Numbered from the stretch's first letter, positions 43,612 through 53,376 are shown. The stretch is 64,000 nt of DNA from Halostella salina (GCF_003675855.1 NZ_RCIH01000005.1:124001-188000), one strand, 5' to 3'. The notes: generated from the letters alone by a model not told the origin. Program-made: numbers and translations.

Positions 43612-44523
43612 TCAGCCCTCACCGAAGGGCAGTTCCATGAGCTCGAACAGCCGGCCGTCGAACGCCAGGGCGTCGGTCGGCGCGCGCCCCTCGGCCCACG
43701 CCAGGTTGTCTTGCTCACCCGAACCGATGTCGGTGAGGCCGTCGACGGCCTCGGCGAGCGCCCGGACCGCGTCGCCGTCGCGGTCGGTCCGGAGTTCGGT
43801 CCGCGTCACCCGCGTCTCCGCGCCGCCGATATCGTAGCCCACACCCCAGCCGGTCCACTCGCCGGCGTCGGCGTTGCGGGTCAGCGCGAACGTGGCCGCC
43901 TCGTCGAAGCCCGTGCGGGCGACCAGCGACTCCGAGCCGGCGACGGAGTCGACGAGCGTCTCGTCGGTCCGCAACAGCGATCGGAAGTCGTCGGCGTCGA
44001 CGGCGCTCGCGGAGACCACTGTCCCCGCCCGGGAGGCACCGTGCCTGTCGTCGCCGTAGTGGCGGACGGAGAAGTCACCGACCGACTCCTCGCCGGTCGG
44101 GTCCCGGTCCGTGTTCGTGTAGACGTCGGCGTTCGCGGCGGCCGTCTCCGCGTCGAAGCGCCCGCCGCAGGCGAACAGCGACGGGCCCTCGAACAGCGGC
44201 GAGGCGGCGAGGACGGACCACTCCGTTTCATCGGGCGGCAGCGTCGCGTCGAACCGAAGACCGGGCACCTCCGGGGAGAGTTCGCCGGCGAGGTGGTCGC
44301 TCGCGGCAGTCAGCCGGGCGGGCGACTGGAACGTCGCCGTCATCGAGGTCTGGTCCTCGTAGTCCGTCGGGTCGTAGAGCCATCGCCGGGCCGGGGAGGG
44401 GTCGGCTCCGTCGTCGGTCGTCAATCCTGAGGAGTCGCCGCCGAGGACGCTGCTACAGCCCGCGAGGGCGGCGACCGCCCCGGCACCGGCGAGTCGGAGG
44501 GTGTCGCGTCGCGTTGAGGGCAT
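43612..44523 (-). CDS. Tat-exported lipoprotein
   Basis: 303 residues from MPSTRRDTLRLAGAGAVAAL. The N-terminus is a haloarchaeal Tat-lipobox signal: twin Arg in STRRDTL, a hydrophobic core, and LAGC as lipobox with Cys22. A Gly/Ser/Asp-rich linker follows, then a soluble domain of about 250 residues with no recognised family (segments LFACGGRFDAET, YDIGGAETRVTRT). It would sit anchored on the outer face of the membrane. Function unknown. Confidence 0.85.
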   Translation of the reverse strand: MPSTRRDTLRLAGAGAVAALAGCSSVLGGDSSGLTTDDGADPSPARRWLYDPTDYEDQTSMTATFQSPARLTAASDHLAGELSPEVPGLRFDATLPPDETEWSVLAASPLFEGPSLFACGGRFDAETAAANADVYTNTDRDPTGEESVGDFSVRHYGDDRHGASRAGTVVSASAVDADDFRSLLRTDETLVDSVAGSESLVARTGFDEAATFALTRNADAGEWTGWGVGYDIGGAETRVTRTELRTDRDGDAVRALAEAVDGLTDIGSGEQDNLAWAEGRAPTDALAFDGRLFELMELPFGEG

Positions 44524-44617
44524 CGGTCGTGGGAACCGTCGCGAGCGAGTAAAATCCGCCGACTGCACTGCCCGCCGCATCGCACCCGTTTTACCCGTCG
44601 AGCGTGTACGCCGGCGT

Positions 44618-46351
44618 ATGACCGACCCCGCGAACCTGGACGTGACGCTCGTCGACGGCTACGTCGACGAGCCGGCCCACTTCGGGGTCCCGCCGTACGT
44701 CTCGACGTACCCGCGGTACACGGCGGGCGCGCTCGTCGACGCCGGCGTGCCGCCCGAGCGGATTACGTACCACACCATCGACGAACTGCGCGACGACCGC
44801 AACCGCTGGCGCGACGTGGCCGACGCCGACCTGTTCGTCTACATCGGCGGGATGACCGTCCCCGGCAAGTACGTCGGCGGCACCCCCGCCGAACCGGACG
44901 AGGTGCGCGAACTCGCCTGGACCGCCGACGGCGTCTCGATGATGGGCGGCCCCGTCCGCTTCGGCGTCGGCGAGGCGAACGAGGGCGCGAGCGAGACGGC
45001 CCGGGACGACCTGGACTTCGACTTCCTGGCGATGGCCGACGTGGAGGCGGCGGCCCACGACATCGTCGACAACGGGCTGGAGGGGTTCGAGGACCGATAC
45101 CGCGGCGTCCCCGAGGAGACGCGCTGGGCGCGGAAAGGGGCCTTCGTCGTCGAACAGCATCCCAACCACCCGGACTACCTCATCGCCGAACTGGAGACCT
45201 CGCGGGGCTGTCCGTACCGCTGTTCGTTCTGCACGGAGCCGATGTACGGCGACCCGGACTTCCGGCCGCCCGAGTCCGTCGTGGACGAGGTGGACGCCCT
45301 CTCGGACCGCGGCGTCGAGCACTTCCGGCTCGGCCGGCAGGCCGACATCCTCGCCTACGGCGGCGACGGCGAGAAGCCCAACCCCGACGCCCTCCGTGAC
45401 CTGTACGGCGGCATCCGCGAGGTCGCTCCCGACCTGGAGACGCTCCACCTCGACAACATGAACCCCATCACCGTCGTCGAGTGGCCGGACCTGGCCCGCG
45501 AGGGGATCCGCGTCATCGCCGAGCACAACACGCCCGGCGACACCGCCGCGTTCGGCCTGGAGTCGGCCGACCCCGTCGTTCAGGAGGAGAACAACCTGAA
45601 CGTCACCGCCGAGGAGTGCTTCGAGGCCGTCCGGATCGTCAACGAGGAGGCCGGCTGGCGGCCGGGCGAAGGGGACGACGGCGAACGACCCCGCGGCCCC
45701 TCCACCGGCGACGACGCACCGAACCGCCTCCCGAAGCTCCTGCCCGGCATCAACCTGCTCCACGGGCTGAAGGGCGAACGCGAGGAGACGTTCGAGCACA
45801 ACAAGCGGTTCCTCCGGCGCGTGTACGACGAGGGGCTGATGCTCCGCCGGGTGAACATCCGGCAGGTGATGGCCTTCGAGGGCACCGACATGGCCGAGAC
45901 CGGTGCGGATCTGGCGAAGGATCACAAGCAGCTGTTCCAGCAGTACAAGGAGGAGGTCCGGGAGACGGTCGACAACCCGATGCTCCAGCGCGTCGCGCCG
46001 CCGGGCACCGTCCTGCCGGACGTGCATCTGGAGTACCACCAGGACGGCAAGACGTTCGGCCGCCAGCTCGGCACCTACCCCCTGCTCGTCGGCATCCCCG
46101 GCGAGCGCGAACTCGGCCGGACGATCGACGTGGCCGTCGTCGACCACGGCTACCGCTCGGTGACGGGCGTTCCCCACCCGCTGGACGTGAACAGCGCAAC
46201 GATGGACGAACTCCGCGCGCTGCCGGGCGTCGGTCGCTCCAGCGCGGGCGACATCGTCGTCGACCGCCCGTACGACTCGCCCGCGGAGGTCGATATCGAT
46301 GCGGACCTCGGCGCGTTCGCGACGGCCCGGCCGCCGGGAAGCGCGGACTGA
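44618..46351 (+). CDS. Radical SAM protein with B12-binding-like N-terminus and helix-hairpin-helix C-terminus
   Basis: 577 residues. The radical SAM cluster motif is C198-x3-C202-x2-C205 in SRGCPYRCSFCTEP. The N-terminal approximately 150 residues look like a cobalamin-binding-like Rossmann domain without the diagnostic His motif. The C-terminus (about 520-560) carries a helix-hairpin-helix, LDVNSATMDELRALPGVGRS, associated with nucleic-acid binding. Similar archaeal proteins are annotated only as radical SAM proteins related to YgiQ/UPF0313. A substrate with nucleic acid character is possible, but unproven. Start from the ATG preceded by an AT-rich TTTTACCC. Confidence 0.9.
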   Translation: MTDPANLDVTLVDGYVDEPAHFGVPPYVSTYPRYTAGALVDAGVPPERITYHTIDELRDDRNRWRDVADADLFVYIGGMTVPGKYVGGTPAEPDEVRELAWTADGVSMMGGPVRFGVGEANEGASETARDDLDFDFLAMADVEAAAHDIVDNGLEGFEDRYRGVPEETRWARKGAFVVEQHPNHPDYLIAELETSRGCPYRCSFCTEPMYGDPDFRPPESVVDEVDALSDRGVEHFRLGRQADILAYGGDGEKPNPDALRDLYGGIREVAPDLETLHLDNMNPITVVEWPDLAREGIRVIAEHNTPGDTAAFGLESADPVVQEENNLNVTAEECFEAVRIVNEEAGWRPGEGDDGERPRGPSTGDDAPNRLPKLLPGINLLHGLKGEREETFEHNKRFLRRVYDEGLMLRRVNIRQVMAFEGTDMAETGADLAKDHKQLFQQYKEEVRETVDNPMLQRVAPPGTVLPDVHLEYHQDGKTFGRQLGTYPLLVGIPGERELGRTIDVAVVDHGYRSVTGVPHPLDVNSATMDELRALPGVGRSSAGDIVVDRPYDSPAEVDIDADLGAFATARPPGSAD

Positions 46352-46416
46352 CCGCGTCCGGCCCCGTCCCGCAGTCGCCTGCAAGACCTATGATCCCCGA
46401 GCCGTTCGGTTCCTCC

Positions 46417-46707
46417 ATGCGCGAGGCCGACGCAACCACTCGCGAGCGGATCGCCGACCGACTCCGCGGGGAGACGCTCTCCGCGAGCGCGCTCGCGGCC
46501 GAGTTCGACGTGACGACCGACACCGCACTGACCCACGTCGAGCACGTCGCGAAGTCGCTCGACGGCACCGGCGAGCAGCTTCTGGTCGCGCCCCCCGAGT
46601 GTCGGGACTGCGGGTTCTCGGACTTCGACGACCCCGCCAACCGCCCGTCTCGCTGCCCCGAGTGCAAGAGCGAGGCCGTCGCGGAGCCGTCGTTCCGGAT
46701 CGAGTGA
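46417..46707 (+). CDS. HTH plus zinc-ribbon predicted regulator (COG3357-like)
   Basis: 96 residues from MREADATTRERI; an in-frame ATG at 46390 would add nine residues and fits the promoter spacing less well. Residues 5-55 form a winged-helix-type HTH (LSASALAAEFDVTTDTALTH), followed by a zinc ribbon with CRDC and CPEC. This pairing is the archaeal HTH-zinc-ribbon family of predicted transcription factors. It lies 65 nt after the radical SAM gene, in the same direction. Confidence 0.8.
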   Translation: MREADATTRERIADRLRGETLSASALAAEFDVTTDTALTHVEHVAKSLDGTGEQLLVAPPECRDCGFSDFDDPANRPSRCPECKSEAVAEPSFRIE

Positions 46708-46815
46708 CTTCCTCCCGTCCGTCCAGTTCCGAGGACGAAGGGCCCTGGGACGACATTGGAGTGTTCTAGGCGTTTTAGGGTTCACGTTAACCCTTCCCAC
46801 ACCATATGGCTGAAT

Positions 46816-46956
46816 ATGCGACCGACTAACGTGACCAGCAACGAGACGGTGTACGAATGTTTCGAATGCGGGGCGCGGACCGGTGCCGCCGACGCCGGAC
46901 GATGTAGCGAGTGCGGCGGGGAACTGCTGAACCTCGGCGTCTCGCGGGACCTCTGA
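46816..46956 (+). CDS. Small rubrerythrin-like zinc-ribbon protein (DUF7129-like)
   Basis: 46 residues: two CxxC knuckles (CFEC and CSEC, 16 residues apart) and little else, ending LLNLGVSRDL. Matches the tiny rubrerythrin-like zinc-ribbon proteins of haloarchaea. The start fits a TATA-like GTTAACCC about 26 nt upstream. Confidence 0.75.
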   Translation: MRPTNVTSNETVYECFECGARTGAADAGRCSECGGELLNLGVSRDL

Positions 46957-46993
46957 CGGCGGCGGTGAGACCGCCCTCCGTCCGCCGAAGCCG

Positions 46994-47416
46994 CTAGTTA
47001 CCGGAGAAGTCGATTCGACTCCCGGTAGAGAGATCCACGTCGCTCGCCGGGCCGATCCCGTCGAACTCGAAGCGGTCGTCGGTGAGGTACACTCCGCCGT
47101 CGGCGACGGTCACGTCGACGGGGTCCAGATTGGCCCCCTCGCAGGGGCCGTGTGTGCACTCGCCGTCGCCCGGCCGGAACGTCGCACCGTGTTTCGCACA
47201 GAGCAGTTCGCCGTCCCGAACCGACGCGCCGGATCCCCTGTCGAGGCGGACGTCGGTCCAGTGCGGGCAGTAGTTGCGCCAGGCGGCAACCGAGCCGTCG
47301 CCGCCCAGTCGCGTCAGGATCACCTCGTCCTCGTCGAACCCGTCCCGGACGGAACAGAGCAGGGTCCCGTCGTCGGGCACCGCGTCCACGTCCGCGATCC
47401 GGTCGGCCTCGTCCAT
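46994..47416 (-). CDS. Rieske 2Fe-2S domain protein
   Basis: 140 residues. Rieske cluster ligands are seen as CPH in NYCPHWTDV and C-x2-H in LCAKHGATFRPG, about 35 residues apart. The second half includes ECTHGPCEGANL, the variant loop of ferredoxin-type Rieske proteins. No signal or membrane helix, so cytosolic: an electron carrier or the ferredoxin subunit of an oxygenase. It lies 71 nt beyond pabC on the same strand, but no functional link to folate is evident. Confidence 0.9.
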   Translation of the reverse strand: MDEADRIADVDAVPDDGTLLCSVRDGFDEDEVILTRLGGDGSVAAWRNYCPHWTDVRLDRGSGASVRDGELLCAKHGATFRPGDGECTHGPCEGANLDPVDVTVADGGVYLTDDRFEFDGIGPASDVDLSTGSRIDFSGN

Positions 47417-47487
47417 ACGCCTCCCAGCCGCGCCGAGGGTTTGAATCGTGCGAAAGCGACCGGCGCGCACGCCAACGGTTGGCCGCG

Positions 47488-48348
47488 CTACTCGTAGTGG
47501 CGGCGCTCGACGAGCCTGTCGAACAGCTTCGACAGCAGCTGCGTCACCGGGCCGCCGCCGACCTCGATGCCGTCGACGGTGGCCACCGGCCGGACCTCCC
47601 ACGTCGTGTTCGTCAGGAACGCCTCGTCGGCCTCCCGCACGTCCTCCGGGTCGTAGCGCCCGGCGTGGCTCGGGACGTCCGTCTCGCGCTCGGCCAGGTC
47701 CAGCACGACAGCCCGGGTGATCCCCGGCAGGATGGGAAGCTCCTCGCTCGGCGTGTGGAGGCCGCGGTTGTCGACGAAAAAGAGGTTGCTCGTCGCCCCC
47801 TCCGCGACCGAGCCGTCTGGACCGCGCAGGAGCGCCTCGTCGCCGTCCGTCAGTTCGCGCCGCGCGAGGATCCCGTTCAGGTAGTTGTGCGTCTTGGCGT
47901 CGGACGGGAGCGCTGCGTCGTCCGGCTTTCTGGTCTTGACCGTCTGGAGGTCGGCCGGGCCGTCCGGGACCGGCGTCCCGTCGACGCCGCCACGCGGGAG
48001 TTCTGCGGCGGTCACGACGACCGTCGGGTCGACCTCGGGGTCCGGCGTCAGCTTCCCCGGCTGGACGCCGCGAGTGATCGCGAGGCGGACGGACGCATCG
48101 GCGAGGCCGTTCGCGTCGAGCACCTCCTGAACGCGAACCCGCAGGTCGGCGTCCGAGACGCCGTGGTCGATGCCGAGCGTCTCGCAGGTCCGGTGGAGCC
48201 GGTCGAGATGCGCGCCCCACTCGAACACCTCGCCGCCGTACACCCGGATCGTCTCGAACGCCGCGTCGCCGTACCGGAACCCGCGGTCGCGGACGCTCAC
48301 CGTCGCCTCTTCGGCCGGGACGAGTTCGCCGTTTACGTGATACTGCAT
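47488..48348 (-). CDS. pabC: Aminodeoxychorismate lyase (PLP aminotransferase class IV)
   Basis: 286 residues. Begins [21 protein letters not shown], with RGFRYGDAAFETIRVYGG typical of class IV PLP enzymes (BCAT, D-aminotransferase, PabC). The PLP Lys lies in SDAKTHNYLNGILARRE. Its start overlaps the end of pabA by 16 nt, which makes aminodeoxychorismate lyase (forming p-aminobenzoate and pyruvate) far more likely than branched-chain transamination. Confidence 0.88.
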   Translation of the reverse strand: MQYHVNGELVPAEEATVSVRDRGFRYGDAAFETIRVYGGEVFEWGAHLDRLHRTCETLGIDHGVSDADLRVRVQEVLDANGLADASVRLAITRGVQPGKLTPDPEVDPTVVVTAAELPRGGVDGTPVPDGPADLQTVKTRKPDDAALPSDAKTHNYLNGILARRELTDGDEALLRGPDGSVAEGATSNLFFVDNRGLHTPSEELPILPGITRAVVLDLAERETDVPSHAGRYDPEDVREADEAFLTNTTWEVRPVATVDGIEVGGGPVTQLLSKLFDRLVERRHYE

Positions 48349-48980
48349 ACGAAGTTCTGGATCAGTCGCTTGCCGGCGTCGAGCGAACGGGCGTCGTCGC
48401 CGCCGCGCTCGCCCGTGCCGGTGAGGATGCTTTCGGGGTGGAACTGGACGCCGACGTGCGGCTTCGACTCGTGACGGACGCCCATCAGGACGCCGCGCTC
48501 GTCGTCGGTCCGGGCCGTCTCGACCAGGGGGGCCGGCAGGTCAGCTCGCTCAACCGCGAGGGAGTGGTAGCGCCCGGCTTCGAGCGGGTCCGCAAGGTCA
48601 GCGAACACGCCCCGGCCGTCGTGGGTGACCTGTGAGGGCTTGCCGTGAACCACGTCCGGCGCGTGGCCGACCTGCGCGCCGTGGGCGGCACACAGCGCCT
48701 GATGGCCGAGACAGACGCCGAGCGCCGGGTAGTCGGTCTCCGCGAACAGCGGCACCGAGACGCCGGCCTCTGCCGGCGTTCCGGGGCCGGGCGAGACGAC
48801 GACGCCGTCGGGGTCCAGCTCGCGGACCCCGGCGACGTCTATCTCGTCGTTTCGCCGGACGACGACGCCGTCATTGGTTGCGTCGTCGTCCACACCGTCT
48901 CGGTTTCCGGCCACCGCCTCGCCGACGTACTGCACGAGGTTGTACGCGAAGGAGTCGTAGTTGTCGACGACGAGGATCAC
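48333..48980 (-). CDS. pabA: Aminodeoxychorismate/anthranilate synthase glutamine amidotransferase subunit
   Basis: 215 residues, class I glutamine amidotransferase. [20 protein letters not shown] at the N-terminus, the nucleophile Cys in [15 protein letters not shown], and the C-terminal VQFHPESIL carrying the His/Glu of the triad. It releases ammonia from glutamine for the PabB subunit, whose gene it overlaps by 4 nt (ATGA). TrpG-type function is possible in principle, but the pabC neighbour favours PABA synthesis. Confidence 0.92.
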   Translation of the reverse strand: MILVVDNYDSFAYNLVQYVGEAVAGNRDGVDDDATNDGVVVRRNDEIDVAGVRELDPDGVVVSPGPGTPAEAGVSVPLFAETDYPALGVCLGHQALCAAHGAQVGHAPDVVHGKPSQVTHDGRGVFADLADPLEAGRYHSLAVERADLPAPLVETARTDDERGVLMGVRHESKPHVGVQFHPESILTGTGERGGDDARSLDAGKRLIQNFVCSIT

Positions 48981-50542
48981 GGCGGACCACCGTCCGTGGT
49001 CGCGCTCGACGGCTGGGAATCGCGTCCGTCGCCGCCCTCTACTGCGAGCGTGGCGCGGTCGCCCAGCGCCTCGTCGACGGCGGTCACGAGCGCCCGCGCC
49101 TTGTCGAGCGTCTCGTCGTACTCGCTGTCGGGGTCGGAGTCGTCGACGACGCCCGCCCCGACGCGCAGGCCGTACTCGTCGCCGTGTCGGACCAGCGTCC
49201 GGATGACGATGTTCAGTGTCGCGCGCCCGTCGAAGCCGAAGATCCCGACGCTGCCGGTGTACGGGCCGCGTCTGGTCGCCTCCACCTCGTCGATGATCGC
49301 CATCGTCCGTGGCTTGGGCGCGCCGGTGATCGTGCCGCCGGGGAACGTCGCCGCGACGGCGTCGGCGAGCGTCGCGTCGTCCCGCAGCGTCCCGGCGACC
49401 GACGAGACCAGATGCATCACCTCGGCGTAGCGGTCGACGCGGCGGTACTCCTCGACCGCGACGCTGCCGTACGCACAGACCTTGCCGAGGTCGTTGCGCT
49501 CCAGGTCGACCAGCATCGCGTGCTCTGCGCGCTCCTTCTCGTCGCTCGTCAGGTCGGCTTCGAGCCGTTCGTCCGCCGCCGCTGTGTCGCCGCGCGGCCG
49601 CGTCCCGGCGATCGGCTCCGTCCGGACGCGGTCGCCCTCGCGCTCCAGCAGGAGTTCGGGGCTGGCGCTCACCAGGTCGACGCCTGGGAACTCCAGCAGC
49701 GCCGAATAGGGCGCGGGGTTCACCTCGCGGAGCGCGTCGAACGCCGCGACCGGATGGACCGCGGCGGGGGCGGTCAACCGCTGTGAGACGTTGGTCTGGA
49801 ACGTCTCGCCGTCGCGGATCCGCTGTTTGACCGTCCGTACGCGCTCGGCGAACGTCTCGCGGCCGCAGTCGCTCTCGAACGTCACCTCGTCCGCGTCCGC
49901 CGGCGGGGGTTCGACGCCGCGGTCGCCGTCGACGGCCTCGCGGGCGAGCGCCATCGCGCGATCCCGACCGCGGTCGAACGTGTCGTCCGGGTCGCCGTCG
50001 ACCCGGGGACAGGCGGTCACGCGGAGAACGACCCCGTCCGACCCATCACCGTCGCGCGGCTCCTCCCATGTAGCCAGCCGGTCGTACGCCGCGACCTGCA
50101 GGCGCGGCAGGCCGCGGTCGTCGGCCGTCGCGTCGGGCAGGTCCTCCAGTTCGCGGGCGATATCGTAGGAGAGCCAGCCGACGACGCCGCAGGGGTACGG
50201 CACGTCGCAGTCCCCACGGACGAGGCGCTCGCCGTCGAGCAGGTCCGCGAGCGCCCCGAGCGACCGTGACCCTGCCGCACGGGACGCGGAGTCGTCGTCG
50301 GCATCCGAGACGTCGATCGACACTCGCTCGACCGGGTCGACCGCGAAGTGGCCCCAGCCCGACTGGCCGCCGGTCGTCGCGAGGTACGCGTCCCCGCCGT
50401 CGCCGCGGCGCGCGCGTCGGTACGCGGTGAACGGGTCCGAAACCCGGATTTGGACCTCGACCGGAACGCGGGCGTTCGACGGAGCCGCGGCTGCCGTCCG
50501 TCGATACGACGCCCTGTCGGTCACGAGCACCGGGTCAGTCAC
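48977..50542 (-). CDS. pabB: Aminodeoxychorismate synthase component I
   Basis: 521 residues from GTG 50542 ([10 protein letters not shown]); another GTG at 50566 is possible. Chorismate-binding domain in the C-terminal half: [41 protein letters not shown], and [20 protein letters not shown]-terminal half is the weakly conserved TrpE/PabB domain. With PabA it converts chorismate and glutamine to 4-amino-4-deoxychorismate. Operon order pabB-pabA-pabC with overlaps. Confidence 0.92.
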   Translation of the reverse strand: MTDPVLVTDRASYRRTAAAAPSNARVPVEVQIRVSDPFTAYRRARRGDGGDAYLATTGGQSGWGHFAVDPVERVSIDVSDADDDSASRAAGSRSLGALADLLDGERLVRGDCDVPYPCGVVGWLSYDIARELEDLPDATADDRGLPRLQVAAYDRLATWEEPRDGDGSDGVVLRVTACPRVDGDPDDTFDRGRDRAMALAREAVDGDRGVEPPPADADEVTFESDCGRETFAERVRTVKQRIRDGETFQTNVSQRLTAPAAVHPVAAFDALREVNPAPYSALLEFPGVDLVSASPELLLEREGDRVRTEPIAGTRPRGDTAAADERLEADLTSDEKERAEHAMLVDLERNDLGKVCAYGSVAVEEYRRVDRYAEVMHLVSSVAGTLRDDATLADAVAATFPGGTITGAPKPRTMAIIDEVEATRRGPYTGSVGIFGFDGRATLNIVIRTLVRHGDEYGLRVGAGVVDDSDPDSEYDETLDKARALVTAVDEALGDRATLAVEGGDGRDSQPSSATTDGGPP

Positions 50543-50581
50543 GGTCGCAGTTGGGGCGACGGGCACTAACTCGGTTGCGGT

Positions 50582-51124
50582 TTACCGGACCTTCGCCCGC
50601 TCGACCCACTCGCTGACCCGCTTCTCCGAGAGGTCGGTCTCCGCGGCCACCGACTCGGGGTCGGCCTCGGCGAGTTCGGTGATCGTCTCGATGCCGGCGT
50701 CGGCGAGCCGCTCGGCGTAGGCCGGGCCGATGCCCTTGATCTCGTCGACCGGGTCCCCGGCCGGTTCCTCCTCGCCGTCCTCGGCGTCGGCCTCGTCGGT
50801 CGGTTCGTCGTCGGTGTCTTCGGTCGAGTCGTCCTCGGCGTCGGCAGCCGATCCGTCGTCGGCATCCTCGGTCGGGTCCGTCGACTCGGCGTCGTCGGCC
50901 GAGCCGTCCGCGTCAGCGTCGGTGTCCGCCTCGTCGGCTTCGGTCTCCGAGTCATCCTCGTCGTCGGATTCGGTCGTCGTGTCGGTGCCTTTCACCGCCG
51001 CCTCCGTCTCGGCGTCCGGCGACTCCGCCGGTTCGCGCTCGACCGTCACGCCGATGTCGCGCTCCCGGTCGGACTCGTCGTTGTCGTCGAACCCGAGCAA
51101 CGATTTCAGCTTTTTCAGTACCAT
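50582..51124 (-). CDS. Acidic protein with C-terminal helix-hairpin-helix domain
   Basis: 180 residues: a basic start (MVLKKLKSLLGF), about 95 residues of almost pure Asp/Glu/Thr/Ser/Ala, then a helix-hairpin-helix domain (DEIKGIGPAYAERLADAGIE, followed by ITELAEADPESVAAETDLSE) similar to the end of DNA polymerase/ligase HhH repeats. Likely binds nucleic acid through the C-terminal domain; the acidic linker may keep it soluble in high salt. It lies just upstream of pabB but has its own TATA box at 51149-51157. Confidence 0.8.
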   Translation of the reverse strand: MVLKKLKSLLGFDDNDESDRERDIGVTVEREPAESPDAETEAAVKGTDTTTESDDEDDSETEADEADTDADADGSADDAESTDPTEDADDGSAADAEDDSTEDTDDEPTDEADAEDGEEEPAGDPVDEIKGIGPAYAERLADAGIETITELAEADPESVAAETDLSEKRVSEWVERAKVR

Positions 51125-51148
51125 TGCCTGACAGTAGATAGTCGGACT

Positions 51149-51157
51149 ACTTAAACT
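51149..51157 (-). promoter_or_regulatory. TATA box of the HhH acidic protein
   Basis: Minus-strand AGTTTAAGT centred 29 nt upstream of the ATG at 51124, directly beyond the stop of aroE. Confidence 0.55.
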
Positions 51158-51169
51158 CGTCCGCCCCGG

Positions 51170-51970
51170 TCAGAGCCGCGCCCGGAGCGCCGCGTCCATG
51201 GTCTCGACCGGGGCATCCCGGCCGGTCCAGCGCTCGAACGCCGCCGCACCCTGGTACAGCAGCATCCGCGCGCCGTCGACGGTCGTCGCGCCTGCGGCGT
51301 CGGCGTCCCGGAGCAGGCGCGTCTCCAGCGGCGTGTAGACGGCGTCGAGCACCGTCAGGCCGCCGTGGAGCGCGTCCGCGGGCACCGGCGTCGCGTCCTC
51401 CTCCATCCCGACGCTGGTCGCGTTGACGAGCACGTCGGCGTCGGCCAGTAGTTCGGGGAGCGCGTCGAGACCGTGCCCCGACGCGTCCGGCACGGCGTCG
51501 GCGAGGTCGTGGGCCGTCGATTCGGTTCGGTTGGCGACCCTGACGGTCGCTCCGGCGTCCGAGAGGCCGAAGGTGACCGCCCGACCCGCGCCGCCCGCGC
51601 CGACGACTACCGCGGTCGCGCCGGCTACGTCGGTCCCGGCGTCCGCGAGCGCCCGGCGCGCGCCCTCGGCGTCGGTGTTGTGCCCGGTGGGGCGGCCGCC
51701 GCCGAAGTCGACCGTGTTCACCGCGCCGATCCGGGCCGCGAGGTCGTCCGGGTCGACGGCGTCCAGCACCGCCTGCTTGAACGGGATCGTGACGTTCAGC
51801 CCCGCGACGCCGAGCGCGTCGGCTCCCCGGACGGCGGCCGCAGCCTCGTCCTTGGCCGGTTCGAACGTGACGTACCGGGCGTCGATGTCGAGCGCGTCGT
51901 ACGCCGCTTCGTGCATCGGCGGCGACAGCGAGTGGCCGACGGGGTTGCCGACCAGTCCGAACACCTGCAT
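51170..51970 (-). CDS. aroE: Shikimate dehydrogenase
   Basis: 266 residues from [20 protein letters not shown]. The shikimate-binding SLSP and [11 protein letters not shown] (catalytic Lys) and NTDAEG are present; the NADP-binding [13 protein letters not shown] and NRT motif follow. It reduces 3-dehydroshikimate in the pathway to chorismate, which PabB-PabA, encoded nearby, consume. A TATA-like TTATTGTC near 51998 gives a leaderless start. Upstream in-frame ATG at 52024 adds residues atypical for the family. Confidence 0.96.
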   Translation of the reverse strand: MQVFGLVGNPVGHSLSPPMHEAAYDALDIDARYVTFEPAKDEAAAAVRGADALGVAGLNVTIPFKQAVLDAVDPDDLAARIGAVNTVDFGGGRPTGHNTDAEGARRALADAGTDVAGATAVVVGAGGAGRAVTFGLSDAGATVRVANRTESTAHDLADAVPDASGHGLDALPELLADADVLVNATSVGMEEDATPVPADALHGGLTVLDAVYTPLETRLLRDADAAGATTVDGARMLLYQGAAAFERWTGRDAPVETMDAALRARL

Positions 51971-52057
51971 GGCTCGTACGCCGGTTCGTGTGACAATAAC
52001 TGGTCCGCTTGCCGGACAACGCAAGAACTACCTGTACCGTGGGTCAGGCTTGGATCG

Positions 52058-53362
52058 ATGACCAGTCGGATCCGCCATCCGCTCACTGCGGTCGCCGTGA
52101 CGACCCTCCTGACGCTGCCGTGGGTCGGTATCTACGCGACCGACAGCGTCGATGCGCTTGGAAACGTCGGAACCGTGGCCATAAGCGGTCTCTCCGTCCT
52201 CGCGGCGTCGTTCCTGCTCGCCTGGGGTGCCGAGACGGCCGAGAAGGACGTGCCACGCGCCTTCGCCATCGCCGTCCTCGCCGTCCTCGCGGTTGCCCCC
52301 GAGTACGCGGTCGACGCGCTGTACGCGTGGCAGGCCGGACAGGGGCGTGCCGGCGCGGGCGACCTCGCGGTCGCCAACATGACCGGCGCGAACCGCATCC
52401 TCATCGGTCTCGGGTGGTCGGGAATCGCGCTGTTTTCGATCTACCGTGCCAAGACCAGCGGCGACGTGGCCGTCGAACACAACGACGGGTTCCTGAACGA
52501 CGCCGTCCTGCTCGACCGGAGCATCGCCACCGAGGTCTTCTTCCTCGCGCTGGCGACGCTGTGGGCGTTCTTCGTCCCGCTGAACGGCGGCATCGACGCG
52601 CTCGACATGCTGATACTCGTCGGCATCTACGTCGTCTACATCGGTATCGTCATCCGCGGCGACCCCGACGAGGAGGAGGCCCACGTCGGCGTCCCGGCGT
52701 ACCTCCAGAAGACGCCGGCGTTCGTCCGGATCCCCTCGGTCCTCGCGCTGTTTGGCTACTCCGGCTTTCTCATCCTGACGGCCGTCGAGCCGTTCGCGAT
52801 CGGACTCGAACACATCGGCGTCGACTACGGCATCCCCGAGTTCTTCATGATCCAGTGGGTCGCACCACTGGCCAGCGAGAGCCCCGAACTCATCGTGACG
52901 GCGTACCTCGTGAACAAGGCCCGGACGACGGCGGCGTTCAACGCGCTCATCTCCTCGAAGCTGAACCAGTGGACGCTGCTGATCGGGACGCTCGGCATCG
53001 TGTTCAGCATCTCGCAGGGGGCCTACGGCGTGCTGGAGTTCAACCAGAAGCAGGCGGCCGAGATCTGGATCACGGCCGCCCAGAGCTTCTTCGCGCTGGC
53101 CATCCTGATCAACTTCCGCATCTCGATGCGGGAGGCGGTCGCGCTGCTGGTGCTGTTCGTCTCGCAGGTGCTCATCGAGTACCTGCACATCCAGGGGGTC
53201 GTCGAGTTCATCAGCACGTACGACCTGCTCATCGCGTACACGGCCCTCTACATGGTCGTCGGGAGCGCGATGTTCCTCGCCCGCATGGACGACGTGCGCA
53301 CCGTCGGCCGGATCGCCCGGGCGAACGCGACGGGGAACCAGCCGGCGGTCGACTCCGACTGA
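52058..53362 (+). CDS. Sodium/calcium exchanger-like membrane transporter (CaCA superfamily)
   Basis: 434 residues, about 11-12 transmembrane helices. Two alpha-repeat-like motifs carry the ion-binding acidic residues: VLAVAPEYAVDALYAW in the first half and PLASESPELIVTAYLV in the second. This is the inverted-repeat plan of CaCA exchangers (Ca2+ or Na+ against cation). The long cytosolic loop includes an acidic DPDEEEAHVGVP. Ion specificity cannot be told. It is followed by a poly-T terminator (53377-53382). Confidence 0.88.
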   Translation: MTSRIRHPLTAVAVTTLLTLPWVGIYATDSVDALGNVGTVAISGLSVLAASFLLAWGAETAEKDVPRAFAIAVLAVLAVAPEYAVDALYAWQAGQGRAGAGDLAVANMTGANRILIGLGWSGIALFSIYRAKTSGDVAVEHNDGFLNDAVLLDRSIATEVFFLALATLWAFFVPLNGGIDALDMLILVGIYVVYIGIVIRGDPDEEEAHVGVPAYLQKTPAFVRIPSVLALFGYSGFLILTAVEPFAIGLEHIGVDYGIPEFFMIQWVAPLASESPELIVTAYLVNKARTTAAFNALISSKLNQWTLLIGTLGIVFSISQGAYGVLEFNQKQAAEIWITAAQSFFALAILINFRISMREAVALLVLFVSQVLIEYLHIQGVVEFISTYDLLIAYTALYMVVGSAMFLARMDDVRTVGRIARANATGNQPAVDSD

Positions 53363-53376
53363 GCGCTTCGACACGC

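Noticed and set aside
44591-46384. 597-codon open frame on the minus strand
   Set aside because: Shadow of the radical SAM gene: composition rich in Val/Arg/His and no motif, while the plus strand shows an intact CxxxCxxC cluster motif.
50770-50990. Possible tandem repeat in DNA
   Set aside because: The repetitive look comes from runs of Asp, Glu, Thr and Ala codons in the acidic linker of the HhH protein; no consistent period is seen.
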